NCBI GenBank assembly: GCA_017417315.1
Contig: JAFPZK010000053.1
Coordinates: 248,001-312,000, forward strand
DNA from: Bacteroidales bacterium
Lineage (GTDB): Bacteria; Bacteroidota; Bacteroidia; Bacteroidales; UBA3824
Direction: 5' to 3'
DNA: 64,000 nucleotides
How positions within the stretch are numbered: the stretch's first letter is position 1; the number at the start of each line of letters is the position of its first letter. A model generated the notes under the pieces. The model was not told the origin of the DNA. It worked only from the letters and a program-made list of their open reading frames with translations, and did no database searches. This document shows, one piece after another, positions 26,557-34,827 of the stretch. The translations under genes and the position numbers were made by a program.

Positions 26557-28020
26557 ATGAAGAATTTGATATATTTTATAATAGCCGTGCTTTGTGTTTC
26601 GGGTTGCAAACCGGGAGTTAACAGCGTAGTTAAACTTGAAGTAACGCCTGAAATATGGCCTGATTACAAAGACGTTACCGTTCCGGCAGAAATTGCCCCT
26701 ATGAATTTTGATTTCACGGGTGATTCTTACCATTATCTATTTTTGAGGGTCAAAGGCTCTAATTCGGGAGAATTGGAAACCGAAGGCAAAAAAATAGAAA
26801 TGGACATTAACGACTGGCATAATCTTACGGCTCAAAATAAAGGCGGAAGTCTCGACTTTTATCTTTCGGTCGTAAAAGACGGCGTAAAAACAGATTATGC
26901 ACCTTTTAAAATGTATGTTTCGGAATATCCGTTAGAAGAATACGGTTTAACTTACCGCCGTATTCCGCCCGGATATGTCTCTTACGGAAAAATGGGCATT
27001 TATTGCAGAAATATATCTAATTTTCAGGAAGATGTCATTCTTGAAAATACGGCGGTTTACGGAATTTGTGTCAACTGTCATACTGCAAACAAAACCGACC
27101 CGAAGGATTTTGTATTTCATGTCAGAGGACAAGAATACGGCGGAACGGTGATTCAGCACAATGGTCGTCATAAAATATACAACACTAAGACTAACAAAAC
27201 GTTAGGTGCGGCGGTTTATCCGTATTGGCATAATAGCGGACGTTTTGTGGCATTTTCTACGAATCAGACTTTTCAGGTTTTTCATACGGCTAATCCGAAA
27301 AGAATCGAGGTTTTTGACAAAAATTCGGATTTGCAGATTTACGATGCCGAAAAGGAAGAATTTGTGTTGTCAGAAGGCATAAAAAACGATTCGTTAATGG
27401 AGACGTTTCCGGTGTTTTCGGCTGACGGCAAGGATTTGATTTTCTGTCAGACTGACCTTTTAACGCCGCCTTATTATTTGGAAGATATACACTACTCGAT
27501 TATGAAAGCCTCTTTTGACGAGAAAACCGGCAAAGTGTCTTCTGAAAAAGACACGCTTGTTTGTCATAAAGGAAAATCGGCAATTTTTCCCAGACCTTCA
27601 TACGACGGAAAATATTTGATGTATACCGTCTGTGATTACGGGACGTTTCCGATTTGGCACAAAGAAGCCGACCTCTACCTTTATAATTTTGAAGACTCAA
27701 CTTCAAGAGTTATGGAGGAGGTCAACAGCGATTTTTCGGACAGTTTTCATAATTGGAGCAGCAATTCAAAATGGTTTGTCTTTACTTCAAGGAGAATTGA
27801 CGGACTTTTTACCAGATTGTATATTGCTTCAATAGGTGATGACGGAAAATGTACGAAACCGTTTTTGTTGCCGCAAAAAAATCCGCTTGAATATTACAAT
27901 TCGCTTTTTACATCGTATAATACGCCTGATTTTACGAAAACGGCGGTAGATGTTTCTAAAATTTCTTTAAGAAACCGAATCGAAAGTAAGGAGCGGGAAA
28001 ATATAACTGTTAGAGAATAA
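26557..28020 (+). CDS. TolB-like beta-propeller lipoprotein with a CxxCH motif
   Basis: 487-aa lipoprotein (signal MKNLIYFIIAVLCVSGC, lipobox VSGC). An N-terminal beta-sandwich precedes the CxxCH motif GICVNCHTANKT (about 172), which in other proteins binds c-type heme. A PD40/WD40-like propeller follows from about 215 to the end, with repeats such as FPVFSADGKDLIFCQT, FPRPSYDGKYLMYTV and SNSKWFVFTSRR. A single heme site plus a propeller suggests electron transfer or a redox sensor, but CxxCH alone does not prove heme binding. Operonic with DUF6057 (11 bp) and dacB (6 bp). Confidence 0.75.
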   Translation: MKNLIYFIIAVLCVSGCKPGVNSVVKLEVTPEIWPDYKDVTVPAEIAPMNFDFTGDSYHYLFLRVKGSNSGELETEGKKIEMDINDWHNLTAQNKGGSLDFYLSVVKDGVKTDYAPFKMYVSEYPLEEYGLTYRRIPPGYVSYGKMGIYCRNISNFQEDVILENTAVYGICVNCHTANKTDPKDFVFHVRGQEYGGTVIQHNGRHKIYNTKTNKTLGAAVYPYWHNSGRFVAFSTNQTFQVFHTANPKRIEVFDKNSDLQIYDAEKEEFVLSEGIKNDSLMETFPVFSADGKDLIFCQTDLLTPPYYLEDIHYSIMKASFDEKTGKVSSEKDTLVCHKGKSAIFPRPSYDGKYLMYTVCDYGTFPIWHKEADLYLYNFEDSTSRVMEEVNSDFSDSFHNWSSNSKWFVFTSRRIDGLFTRLYIASIGDDGKCTKPFLLPQKNPLEYYNSLFTSYNTPDFTKTAVDVSKISLRNRIESKERENITVRE

Positions 28021-28026
28021 AAAATA

Positions 28027-29499
28027 ATGAAAATGAAAATCAAACAATTTACTTTTGCAACTCTTTTGTGTTTTGCCATGAATGCTACTGCACAAGACAA
28101 CCTTACGAAAGTTGTCGGGCAAATACGTGATTATGAGTATTTTGCCAACGGACAAATCGCCCTGCTTGCAACCGACATGAAGACGGGCGAAGTTATAGCC
28201 GAATTGAATCCCGATATGTCGGTGATTCCGGCAAGTAATACAAAACTGTTTTCTACGGCTGCGGCTTTGGAGCTTTACGGTCCTGATTTTAAATATCAGA
28301 CCAAACTATTTTATACAGGAAAAATTGACAAATCCGGCGTTTTGTACGGCAACGTTATCATAAAAGGCGACGGCGATCCTACACTCGGTTCAAAGTTTTT
28401 TTATGACAGCGAGAATTTCAATTATAACGCCAAATTCGTTAAAGCGGTTCAAGATGCCGGTATCCGCAGAATTTCGGGTAATGTTATCGGTGATTGTTCA
28501 GCATACGCCAAGGAAATGACCCCTACGACATGGTCTTGGGAAGACATCGGAAATTATTACGGCGCAGTGCCTAACGGTCTTACCGTTCATGACAATTATA
28601 CGACCTTGCATTTCAAAACCGGCAAAGACGGCACAACGGCGGTTTTTACGGGCAGCGACCCTGAAATCAAAGATTTAAAAATGGAGGTTTATGCCGTTGC
28701 CTCTCAAAACGTTACGCGGGAAAGCACAAATGTTTTCGGAAAAACTTTTCAAAACCAAAAGTACATCGAAGGTTTTGTGCCTCAAAACAGAACTGACGTT
28801 ACGGTAAGAACTATTATTCCTGATCCCGCGCTTTTTGCGGCTTCACAACTTCTTGACAGTCTTAATTCTAACGGTGTTCAGGTTTTGGGACAAGCGTTGA
28901 GCCGTCTTGACAGCAGTAAGTTTGTTGCGCATGATACCGCCAAAACGTTGATTTGTACGTTAGAGTCGCCGACTTTATTTGAAATTATTCAGCAGACAAA
29001 TTATTATAGTATAAATCTTTATGCAGAGCATTGTCTTTCTCTTGTCGGTCTCAAACAATTGAAAACAACTTCCGTAAATTCAGCATGTTGGGCTTTGATG
29101 AGTTTTTGGAAAAACAAGGGTATGGACACGCGCGGAATGAGCATTAATGACGGTTGTGGACTCTCGCATTACAATATCGTAACGCCGCGACAACTATGTT
29201 TCTTGTTGACGTATATGCACAATACTTCGCCGTATTACAAGTCTTTCAACGAGAGCCTGACGATGTGCGGCGGAAAAGGTACAATGGCGGGAATGTGTGC
29301 CGGGACGAGAGCCGTCAACAATGCAAGAGGCAAAAGCGGTACGATTCGCAGAGTGAAATCGTATTCGGGATATGTTACAACGCGTAGCGGAAGAGAACTT
29401 GCTTTTTCGATTATAATCAATAATTTCACATGTTCGTCAACGGATACAAGGTTTATGATGGAGAAATACATCGCAGCGTTGGCGGATTATAATAAATAA
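28027..29499 (+). CDS. dacB: D-alanyl-D-alanine carboxypeptidase/endopeptidase (PBP4, family S13)
   Basis: 490-aa periplasmic peptidoglycan hydrolase of the S13 family. The signal peptide ends near ATAQDN. The penicillin-binding motifs are SNTK (S70-K73 in VIPASNTKLFST), SIN in YYSINLYAEH, and KSG in GKSGTIRR. The large insert between SxxK and SxN is typical of the family. It trims D-Ala and cleaves peptide crosslinks. It is the last gene of the three-gene operon. The ATPase cassette with inverted repeats begins ten bases after its stop. Confidence 0.93.
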   Translation: MKMKIKQFTFATLLCFAMNATAQDNLTKVVGQIRDYEYFANGQIALLATDMKTGEVIAELNPDMSVIPASNTKLFSTAAALELYGPDFKYQTKLFYTGKIDKSGVLYGNVIIKGDGDPTLGSKFFYDSENFNYNAKFVKAVQDAGIRRISGNVIGDCSAYAKEMTPTTWSWEDIGNYYGAVPNGLTVHDNYTTLHFKTGKDGTTAVFTGSDPEIKDLKMEVYAVASQNVTRESTNVFGKTFQNQKYIEGFVPQNRTDVTVRTIIPDPALFAASQLLDSLNSNGVQVLGQALSRLDSSKFVAHDTAKTLICTLESPTLFEIIQQTNYYSINLYAEHCLSLVGLKQLKTTSVNSACWALMSFWKNKGMDTRGMSINDGCGLSHYNIVTPRQLCFLLTYMHNTSPYYKSFNESLTMCGGKGTMAGMCAGTRAVNNARGKSGTIRRVKSYSGYVTTRSGRELAFSIIINNFTCSSTDTRFMMEKYIAALADYNK

Positions 29500-29508
29500 A
29501 ACATTCGG

Positions 29509-29629
29509 ATAGTCAGCCAAATCTCGAAAAAAAAGTGAGATTTGGCTGGTTATCTCGTAAAAAATGTCGTTTTTTGTAAAATAGCCAGCCAAATCTCAAA
29601 AAAAAAGTGAGATTTGGCTGGCTATCTCG
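29509..29629. repeat. Two 49-bp inverted-repeat units upstream of the DUF234 ATPase gene
   Basis: Units at 29509-29557 and 29581-29629 (period 72 bp) differ at 3 of 49 positions. Each is itself an inverted repeat. In the second unit the arms ATAGCCAGCCAAATCTCA and TGAGATTTGGCTGGCTAT are perfect over 18 bp around a 9-bp A-rich spacer. The 23 bp between units is also A-run/T-run (29558-29580). The array starts 10 bp after dacB and ends 11 bp before the -7 element of the ATPase gene. No T-tract follows the hairpins, so they are not ordinary terminators. Confidence 0.9.
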
Positions 29630-29640
29630 ATTTTTATTAT

Positions 29641-29648
29641 TATATTTG
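29641..29648 (+). promoter_or_regulatory. -7 element of the DUF234 ATPase gene
   Basis: TATATTTG, a perfect TAnnTTTG match, 22 bp before the ATG at 29671. A possible -33 TTTG (29613-29616, spacing 24) lies inside the second inverted-repeat unit. Confidence 0.6.
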
Positions 29649-29670
29649 CCCAACAAAAATTTTCAAGACT

Positions 29671-31095
29671 ATGATTATCGGACGTGAATATCAGCAAAAA
29701 CTTTTAACAGACCTTTTGGATAGCGATGAGTCGCAATTTGTGGCTGTCTACGGACGGCGTCGCGTTGGAAAAACGTATCTCATTCGGGAAACGTTTAAAT
29801 ATAATTTTGCATTTCAACATATTGGTATTCAGGACGGTAACAAGGCAAGACAACTTTCGGAGTTTGCTCTTTCGCTTCAAAAAGCAGGTGCAAAGATTTC
29901 AAAAAAGTTCAAAGATTGGTTTGAGGCATTCCATACGTTGGAAGATTTTTTAGGAAAACTGCCGGAGGGAAAGAAAATTATTTTCATTGACGAATTGCCG
30001 TGGATGGATACGCCGAAATCAGGATTCGTTTCTGCTTTGGGATATTTTTGGAACTCGTGGGCAACGATGCGCAAAGATATATTGTTAATTGTATGCGGAA
30101 GTGCTACTTCGTGGATTATCAGCAATATAATTATGAATCACGGCGGACTTCACAACCGTTTAACACGACAAATCTACCTTGAACCGTTCAACCTTCATGA
30201 GTGCGAACTTTATGTACAAAGCCGCGATTTGGTTTTGACACGTCAGCAAATTTTGGAAACTTATATGATTTTGGGTGGGATTCCGTATTATTGGACGTTT
30301 TTGCAAAGGGAATTGTCGCAGGTTCAAAATATTGACAATATGTTTTTTAGCGAAAATGCGGACTTGGAAAACGAATTTGACGCGCTTTACGCCTCGCTGT
30401 TCAAAAATCCCGAACCGTATATCCAAATCATCACAATATTATGCAAAAAGAAAGCCGGAATGACCCGCAACGAAATCATCGCCGCTTTGGGTAAAAGTGC
30501 CGGCGGTACGCTCTCAACAATTCTCAAAGAGTTGGAGCAGTGCGACTTTATCCGCGCATATTATCCGTTAGGTAAAACTACGAAAGAGACTGTATATCAA
30601 TTAATTGATAATTACACGCTTTTTTATTTTAAGTTCATTAACGAAAACCGCAAACACGATGCGCAATTTTGGACACACTCTATTAATAAACCCGCTTATT
30701 CTGTGTGGTGCGGTTTGGCATTTGAGAGGGTTTGTCTGCTGCACTTGGAACAAATAAAGAGAGCCTTGGGCATATCGGGGATTCTTTGTAACGTTTGTTC
30801 ATGGGTTTACCGTCCGAAAGACGAATATGAAACCGGCGTTCAGATAGATTTGATAATTGACCGCGACGACAACGTGATAAATCTTTGCGAAATAAAGTTT
30901 TCTTCCGGGAAATACGAAATCAAAAAACAATACGATGAAATTTTGCGGCGCAGAGCATCGGTCTTTGCCTCCAAAACCGAAACGCGCAAAGCCGTACGAA
31001 CCATTATGATAACGACATACGGACTTTTGCGCAATGCTTATGCGAATGATATTTTGAATCAAGTGGTAATGGATGATTTGTTTTTAGCGGAATAA
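29671..31095 (+). CDS. ATPase_2/DUF234 family predicted ATPase with PD-(D/E)XK-like C-terminus
   Basis: 474-aa protein of the archaeal/bacterial ATPase_2 family (COG1672-like). I chose the ATG at 29671 because it lies after the promoter and begins the family pattern MIIGREYQQKLL; the frame is open upstream to 29614 only through the repeats. The P-loop is GRRRVGKT (28-35) and Walker B is KIIFIDELPW (102-111), with the sensor-like LLIVCGSATSWI. GGIPYYW begins the helical middle. The DUF234 region contains a nuclease-like D393...E407-x-K409 (QIDLIIDR, NLCEIK). Function unknown. It forms a one-gene cassette with the repeats and a terminator. Confidence 0.85.
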   Translation: MIIGREYQQKLLTDLLDSDESQFVAVYGRRRVGKTYLIRETFKYNFAFQHIGIQDGNKARQLSEFALSLQKAGAKISKKFKDWFEAFHTLEDFLGKLPEGKKIIFIDELPWMDTPKSGFVSALGYFWNSWATMRKDILLIVCGSATSWIISNIIMNHGGLHNRLTRQIYLEPFNLHECELYVQSRDLVLTRQQILETYMILGGIPYYWTFLQRELSQVQNIDNMFFSENADLENEFDALYASLFKNPEPYIQIITILCKKKAGMTRNEIIAALGKSAGGTLSTILKELEQCDFIRAYYPLGKTTKETVYQLIDNYTLFYFKFINENRKHDAQFWTHSINKPAYSVWCGLAFERVCLLHLEQIKRALGISGILCNVCSWVYRPKDEYETGVQIDLIIDRDDNVINLCEIKFSSGKYEIKKQYDEILRRRASVFASKTETRKAVRTIMITTYGLLRNAYANDILNQVVMDDLFLAE

Positions 31096-31099
31096 CAAA

Positions 31100-31130
31100 A
31101 AAAGTTATCAACATTATGTTGATAACTTTT
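31100..31130 (+). terminator. Terminator of the DUF234 ATPase cassette
   Basis: Near-perfect palindrome AAAAGTTATCAACAT (31100-31114) and ATGTTGATAACTTTT (31116-31130), 4 bp after the ATPase stop codon. Confidence 0.8.
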
Positions 31131-31177
31131 GTAAAGTACTGAAAGAGTGTAGATTAATATATGGGTAAATAGAAAAA

Positions 31178-32071
31178 TTAAAAATTCATCGTAACGGTAT
31201 TTTTCAACGTTTTTCCCGAAAGTTTTATCGTAACTTCAAACGTATAAGTACCGCTTTTTTCGGGAAGTTGATTGAAACTAAGGAAACAATACGGATCAAA
31301 TAATTGAATATTTTCGCCGTTGATGTTGTCAGTCAAACAATTATTTGGTTCTTGTTGATACTTACTTTGTATGTATCCAAAAAACGAATTGCAATAAAAA
31401 TCAGTTATATCTGACAATGAAGAACCTTGTTTGTGTTCTGCGTTATAATCTTCATTGCAAATAACATCTATTTCTACGATATTATCAGGAACTGCCAGTT
31501 GACTGAAAGGAACGACCCTGCGATTAAAACACGTATCACCATATTGTTCTGCAAACTGCAAGAACTTTTTTGCATTTTCTCTTACCATTAAAGATAATTC
31601 TTTTTTATCAACAGGTATTATTTCTGGGTTTCCGTCTTTGGAAACATATCCGACAGGTAAAGCACCCATACCCTCATACACAAAATCTGCCGCACCGACT
31701 TTTTCTGCGTAATTACTTAATCCTTCCACACCGTCAAGCGCATACTGCTCTCCGGTAAATGTAATCAGTATTTTCGGTGTGTTTGCCTTCTGAAAGGTAG
31801 TTATGTCAATAGTTTCATACTGTTGCAAGTTTATATTATTTGGAACAATATATTTTTGTATAAAATATTTAGATAGAACTGCACCGTCTTCTCTATCGAC
31901 GATAATCACCGTGTCGGAAGATTTCTTAACTTCATCTTCCTTCTCACTTTTTTTCTGCTGAACTTCGGGTGAATTGTTATTAATAACAGTTTCATCGCTG
32001 TTTTTGTCATTATCACATGCGCATACGCAAATGGATAATGACAATGTAAGTAATAAAAATACTTTTTTCAT
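31178..32071 (-). CDS. Lipoprotein of the C10 protease cluster
   Basis: 297-aa lipoprotein (signal MKKVFLLLTLSLSICVCAC, lipobox CVCAC) with an acidic linker (SEKEDEVKKSSD). The C-terminal half (about 200-297) is homologous to the neighbouring lipoprotein at 32146-32808 and ends SGTYTFEVTIKLSGKTLKNT. The pattern IDVICNEDYNAEHKQGSSLSDI, followed by the YCFLSFNQLPEKSGTYTF region, is reminiscent of DUF5034-type Bacteroidota lipoproteins. The middle is unique to this copy. As part of the minus-strand set with the C10 protease it could be an inhibitor or processing partner, but that is inference from position. Confidence 0.65.
   Translation of the reverse strand: MKKVFLLLTLSLSICVCACDNDKNSDETVINNNSPEVQQKKSEKEDEVKKSSDTVIIVDREDGAVLSKYFIQKYIVPNNINLQQYETIDITTFQKANTPKILITFTGEQYALDGVEGLSNYAEKVGAADFVYEGMGALPVGYVSKDGNPEIIPVDKKELSLMVRENAKKFLQFAEQYGDTCFNRRVVPFSQLAVPDNIVEIDVICNEDYNAEHKQGSSLSDITDFYCNSFFGYIQSKYQQEPNNCLTDNINGENIQLFDPYCFLSFNQLPEKSGTYTFEVTIKLSGKTLKNTVTMNF
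31187..31253. repeat. 67-bp 3'-terminal segment shared with the neighbouring lipoprotein gene
   Basis: Matches 32155-32221 with one mismatch in 67 bp. It encodes the common C-terminal GTYTFEVTIKLS[G/E]KTLKNT segment, while the rest of the two genes is strongly diverged. Confidence 0.85.
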
Positions 32072-32145
32072 TTTTTTTTTTATTTTAATAATTAAACAAT
32101 AAATTAATCACCACAAATGTAACATTTTTATTTGAATGTTGTATT

Positions 32146-32808
32146 TTAAAACTCCATCGTAACGGTATTTTTCAACGTTTTTTCCGAAAGTTTTATCGTA
32201 ACTTCAAACGTATAAGTACCGGAAATTGAAGGATGTTCTGTGAAATAGAAATAACAATAAGGCGCAAAACACTTTACCTGCTGTGTATGAATTTCAGAAG
32301 AAACACAATCAATTGGCTCGTAACCATAATCATAACGTAATCCTATATCAGACTGACGTTTAAGATTCGTGTATTTATATCCATTTTGAATAAAATTATA
32401 TGGCGTAAAACTGCAAAAATTAATAATTTCTGACAAATTCACACCATGTGTATATTTCGAACTAAAATCTTGACTACAAACAACACTTATTGCCGTTAGA
32501 GTATCATATACAACTATATTAGAATAAGGAACAAGATTTTTATTATAAGATATATCATTGTTTTTCGCTGCAATATTATTGAATTTTACAGAATCACCAA
32601 TAGAACAATCTTCTCCTGAAAAATAGACAATGAACATTGGAAGAGTACAAGTATCATTACTCTCTAACTTAATATCAATACTATCAGCATTGCGGTAAAC
32701 CTGAATAAATGATTTACTAAAAGTAGTCCCATCCAATGGTTCATCATCCTTACAACTGAATTGCATAATAGCAAAAAATACAATAACCAATAGAGTAATT
32801 TTTTTCAT
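32146..32808 (-). CDS. Lipoprotein of the C10 protease cluster, paralogue
   Basis: 220-aa lipoprotein (MKKITLLVIVFFAIMQFSC, lipobox MQFSC). It is shorter than its 31178-32071 paralogue because it lacks the roughly 75-residue N-proximal insert. The ISVVCSQDFSSKYTHGVNLS pattern parallels IDVICNEDYNAEHKQGSSLS in the other copy, and the last 25 residues are almost identical. It starts 9 bp after the C10 protease stop on the same strand, so it is very probably co-transcribed. Small proteins directly downstream of C10 and staphopain-type proteases are often dedicated inhibitors; no motif here proves that. Confidence 0.65.
   Translation of the reverse strand: MKKITLLVIVFFAIMQFSCKDDEPLDGTTFSKSFIQVYRNADSIDIKLESNDTCTLPMFIVYFSGEDCSIGDSVKFNNIAAKNNDISYNKNLVPYSNIVVYDTLTAISVVCSQDFSSKYTHGVNLSEIINFCSFTPYNFIQNGYKYTNLKRQSDIGLRYDYGYEPIDCVSSEIHTQQVKCFAPYCYFYFTEHPSISGTYTFEVTIKLSEKTLKNTVTMEF
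32155..32221. repeat. Second copy of the 67-bp shared 3' segment
   Basis: Partner of 31187-31253; 66 of 67 bases are identical. It begins 9 bp inside the 3' end of the gene. Confidence 0.85.
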
Positions 32809-32817
32809 ATTAACCTC

Positions 32818-34170
32818 CTATTTTCTAATACCAGTTATCATAGTAATTTTGTATTGATAAAAATGATCTTCGGAGGCTTTGCTAATACTTTCGGAATAAT
32901 TTGGCCCCGAATTTGTATTAAAACTATCACCCCAATAATACCCATTACTACTTCCATCACTCCAACCAAAATTACATAAAATATAATCAACATTTTCATT
33001 CCTCGTAATAAATTCAACAATCCCATCATCAGAATCTGGGGTTAATTCTTTAGGTGGTATAGTAGAATAAGTTTCCGTAATCGTTCTTGAAAGTGTAAGT
33101 GCACCATGCACAAGCCAACTATGTCCTCCAGTATGATAAGTATTATACTTAATGCCAAATACTGTTTGATTTATTTTATGACTATAACCACCTAATATAA
33201 CGCTATAACCTTTTTTAACTTCCTCTAAAACTTCTCTTTTATTATAACTTTTACAAACACCACCTTTTCTATAACCGAAATTTTCTAATGTATGCGGTAT
33301 ATTTTCATCGTCAGCAGAACTTCTATTTAATCCATAACTCATATTGAGGTTTTTAATTGAGCCTAATTGTCTCATTAATTTTGCAACATCATCATTATTA
33401 TTTCCTAAAATCATATCATTCCAATGAAAACTATAAGCATCATAACTATCAGGATATTTATAAATAGACATTAATTGTGCGCATGCAACTGCTACACATC
33501 CAACCTTACAATAATTACCTCCATTAAGAGGACAACATTTATTGTAAGGAAAACTTTGATACCAATGCACCTTACAATATCCACCAATAGGATTATGAAG
33601 TTTACGTACATATGGACTACAAGTTACATTTATTTTATATTTTACTTTTGGCTCAGGAGTATTTATATTACCATTATTATCATATTTTGGAGCTTGTTGG
33701 TATAATTTTCCTTCCAACCCAGAAAGAAATGTTATCAACCCCGGATCATCAATAACCTCATTTGTGTCAATACTTCCGCCCTCTGTTATTGCCAAAAGTT
33801 CCGGCATATCACGGGTTGCTGACATAATCGCAAAGCCGCCGTTATTTTCAAAATTAAAAACGTGAATTTTCGCCTCAGGCGTTTCTTCCGTAGATTTTGA
33901 AATACTGCGTTTGTCGGATTTCAAAGTAAATCCGTCAGAGATCTTTTTTGAAGAAAAGTCGTCGCCGCCGCGTTTGCTGAGCGATGAAAAATCTTTTAAA
34001 AGACTTTCCAAATTCTCGCGGGCTTCTTCAAGAGTGATTACATTTGATTGTACCACTTCATTTACAATCGGTTCATCTTGAACCTGATTTTGAGGAACTA
34101 AATCCTCTTTGTCTGTGCAGGCGGCAAAAAACATCGCTGCCGTTACTGCTGAAAGAATAGCTCTTTTCAT
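32818..34170 (-). CDS. Family C10 cysteine protease (streptopain/interpain-like) preproprotein
   Basis: 450-aa lipoprotein-type preproprotease (signal MKRAILSAVTAAMFFAAC). The N-terminal propeptide (about 40-150) contains the Spi-type pattern FENNGGFAIMSATRDMPELLAI, which in C10 enzymes blocks the active site until processing. The catalytic domain (about 185-450) has the nucleophile Cys in CKVGCVAVACAQLM and the catalytic His in TYHTGGHSWLVHGAL, then DYILCNFGWSDGSSNGYYWG. Related enzymes are SpeB, interpain A and the Bacteroides Bfp proteases. The two downstream lipoproteins and upstream DUF3244 gene probably belong to the same unit. Confidence 0.9.
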   Translation of the reverse strand: MKRAILSAVTAAMFFAACTDKEDLVPQNQVQDEPIVNEVVQSNVITLEEARENLESLLKDFSSLSKRGGDDFSSKKISDGFTLKSDKRSISKSTEETPEAKIHVFNFENNGGFAIMSATRDMPELLAITEGGSIDTNEVIDDPGLITFLSGLEGKLYQQAPKYDNNGNINTPEPKVKYKINVTCSPYVRKLHNPIGGYCKVHWYQSFPYNKCCPLNGGNYCKVGCVAVACAQLMSIYKYPDSYDAYSFHWNDMILGNNNDDVAKLMRQLGSIKNLNMSYGLNRSSADDENIPHTLENFGYRKGGVCKSYNKREVLEEVKKGYSVILGGYSHKINQTVFGIKYNTYHTGGHSWLVHGALTLSRTITETYSTIPPKELTPDSDDGIVEFITRNENVDYILCNFGWSDGSSNGYYWGDSFNTNSGPNYSESISKASEDHFYQYKITMITGIRK

Positions 34171-34220
34171 ATTAATTAACTGTTTAATTTAATTGATAAA
34201 AATTATTAATTTACAATAAA

Positions 34221-34610
34221 TTACCTAATAGTAATATTTTTAGAATACACTACTGTATTACCTTGACTTACGATTATATAATAATCGCCTTCGCCGTAGT
34301 CATTGAGCATACAACTAAATGTTGTACCGCCTCCGGCTGATATTCCGGCTACAATTACACCGTCGCGGTAAACTTCAACCGTGCCGCCGTTAGAAATAGA
34401 AGAAAAACTAACGGTCAAAACCGTTGAAGAAATGTTGTAAGAGACATTTACAGACGGTTTTATAGGCTCGTTGATAATTTTTCTTGTAGGGTCAGGAAAT
34501 TTTGTTGGGTCAATGCCAGCAACTCCATAACCGTTTGAAACATTTTGTGCATTTGCATGAATAGTTGCAAGCATTACAAATGTTGTTGTAATAAAAACTT
34601 TTTTGTTCAT
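34221..34610 (-). CDS. DUF3244-type small secreted protein
   Basis: 129-aa exported protein (signal MNKKVFITTTFVMLATIHANA). The mature C-terminal half is a small beta-sandwich with GTVEVYRDGVIVAG and DYYIIVSQGNTVVYSKNITI, matching the DUF3244/immunoglobulin-like pattern common near surface proteases and other exported proteins in Bacteroidota. First gene of the minus-strand protease cluster, 50 bp upstream of the C10 protease. Function unknown. Confidence 0.7.
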   Translation of the reverse strand: MNKKVFITTTFVMLATIHANAQNVSNGYGVAGIDPTKFPDPTRKIINEPIKPSVNVSYNISSTVLTVSFSSISNGGTVEVYRDGVIVAGISAGGGTTFSCMLNDYGEGDYYIIVSQGNTVVYSKNITIR

Positions 34611-34643
34611 AATTGTACTTTTGTTGTGTTAAAAATTATGTCG

Positions 34644-34675
34644 CAAAATTATATATGGAGTTTTATTTTTACAAG
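34644..34675 (-). promoter_or_regulatory. Promoter of the C10 protease cluster
   Basis: On the minus strand the -7 element reads TAATTTTG (34644-34651), a perfect TAnnTTTG. CTTG (34672-34675) lies 20 bp upstream, one mismatch from the -33 TTTG. The ATG is at 34610. Confidence 0.65.
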
Positions 34676-34771
34676 TATGGTACTTCAATGGAAAATAGAG
34701 AAAAACTTGACAATCAATTATTTAGTTTTTTAAGATACCCCCATTTTGAAGTGTTTTTTCAATAAAACTAA

Positions 34772-34802
34772 TTTGATTCTTTATTATTTTTTACTAATTT
34801 TG
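34772..34802 (+). promoter_or_regulatory. Consensus Bacteroidota promoter of the TPR regulator gene
   Basis: TTTG (34772-34775), 19-bp spacer, TAATTTTG (34795-34802): a full match to TTTG-N19-21-TAnnTTTG, 25 bp before the ATG at 34828. Confidence 0.8.
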
Positions 34803-34827
34803 TATGGTCATTTGAGATAAAAAAACT

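Noticed and set aside
29509..29629. Rho-independent terminators of dacB
   Set aside because: Hairpins are strong but not followed by a T-tract, occur twice in near-identical form, and lie next to the ATPase promoter like the iterons at the other loci.
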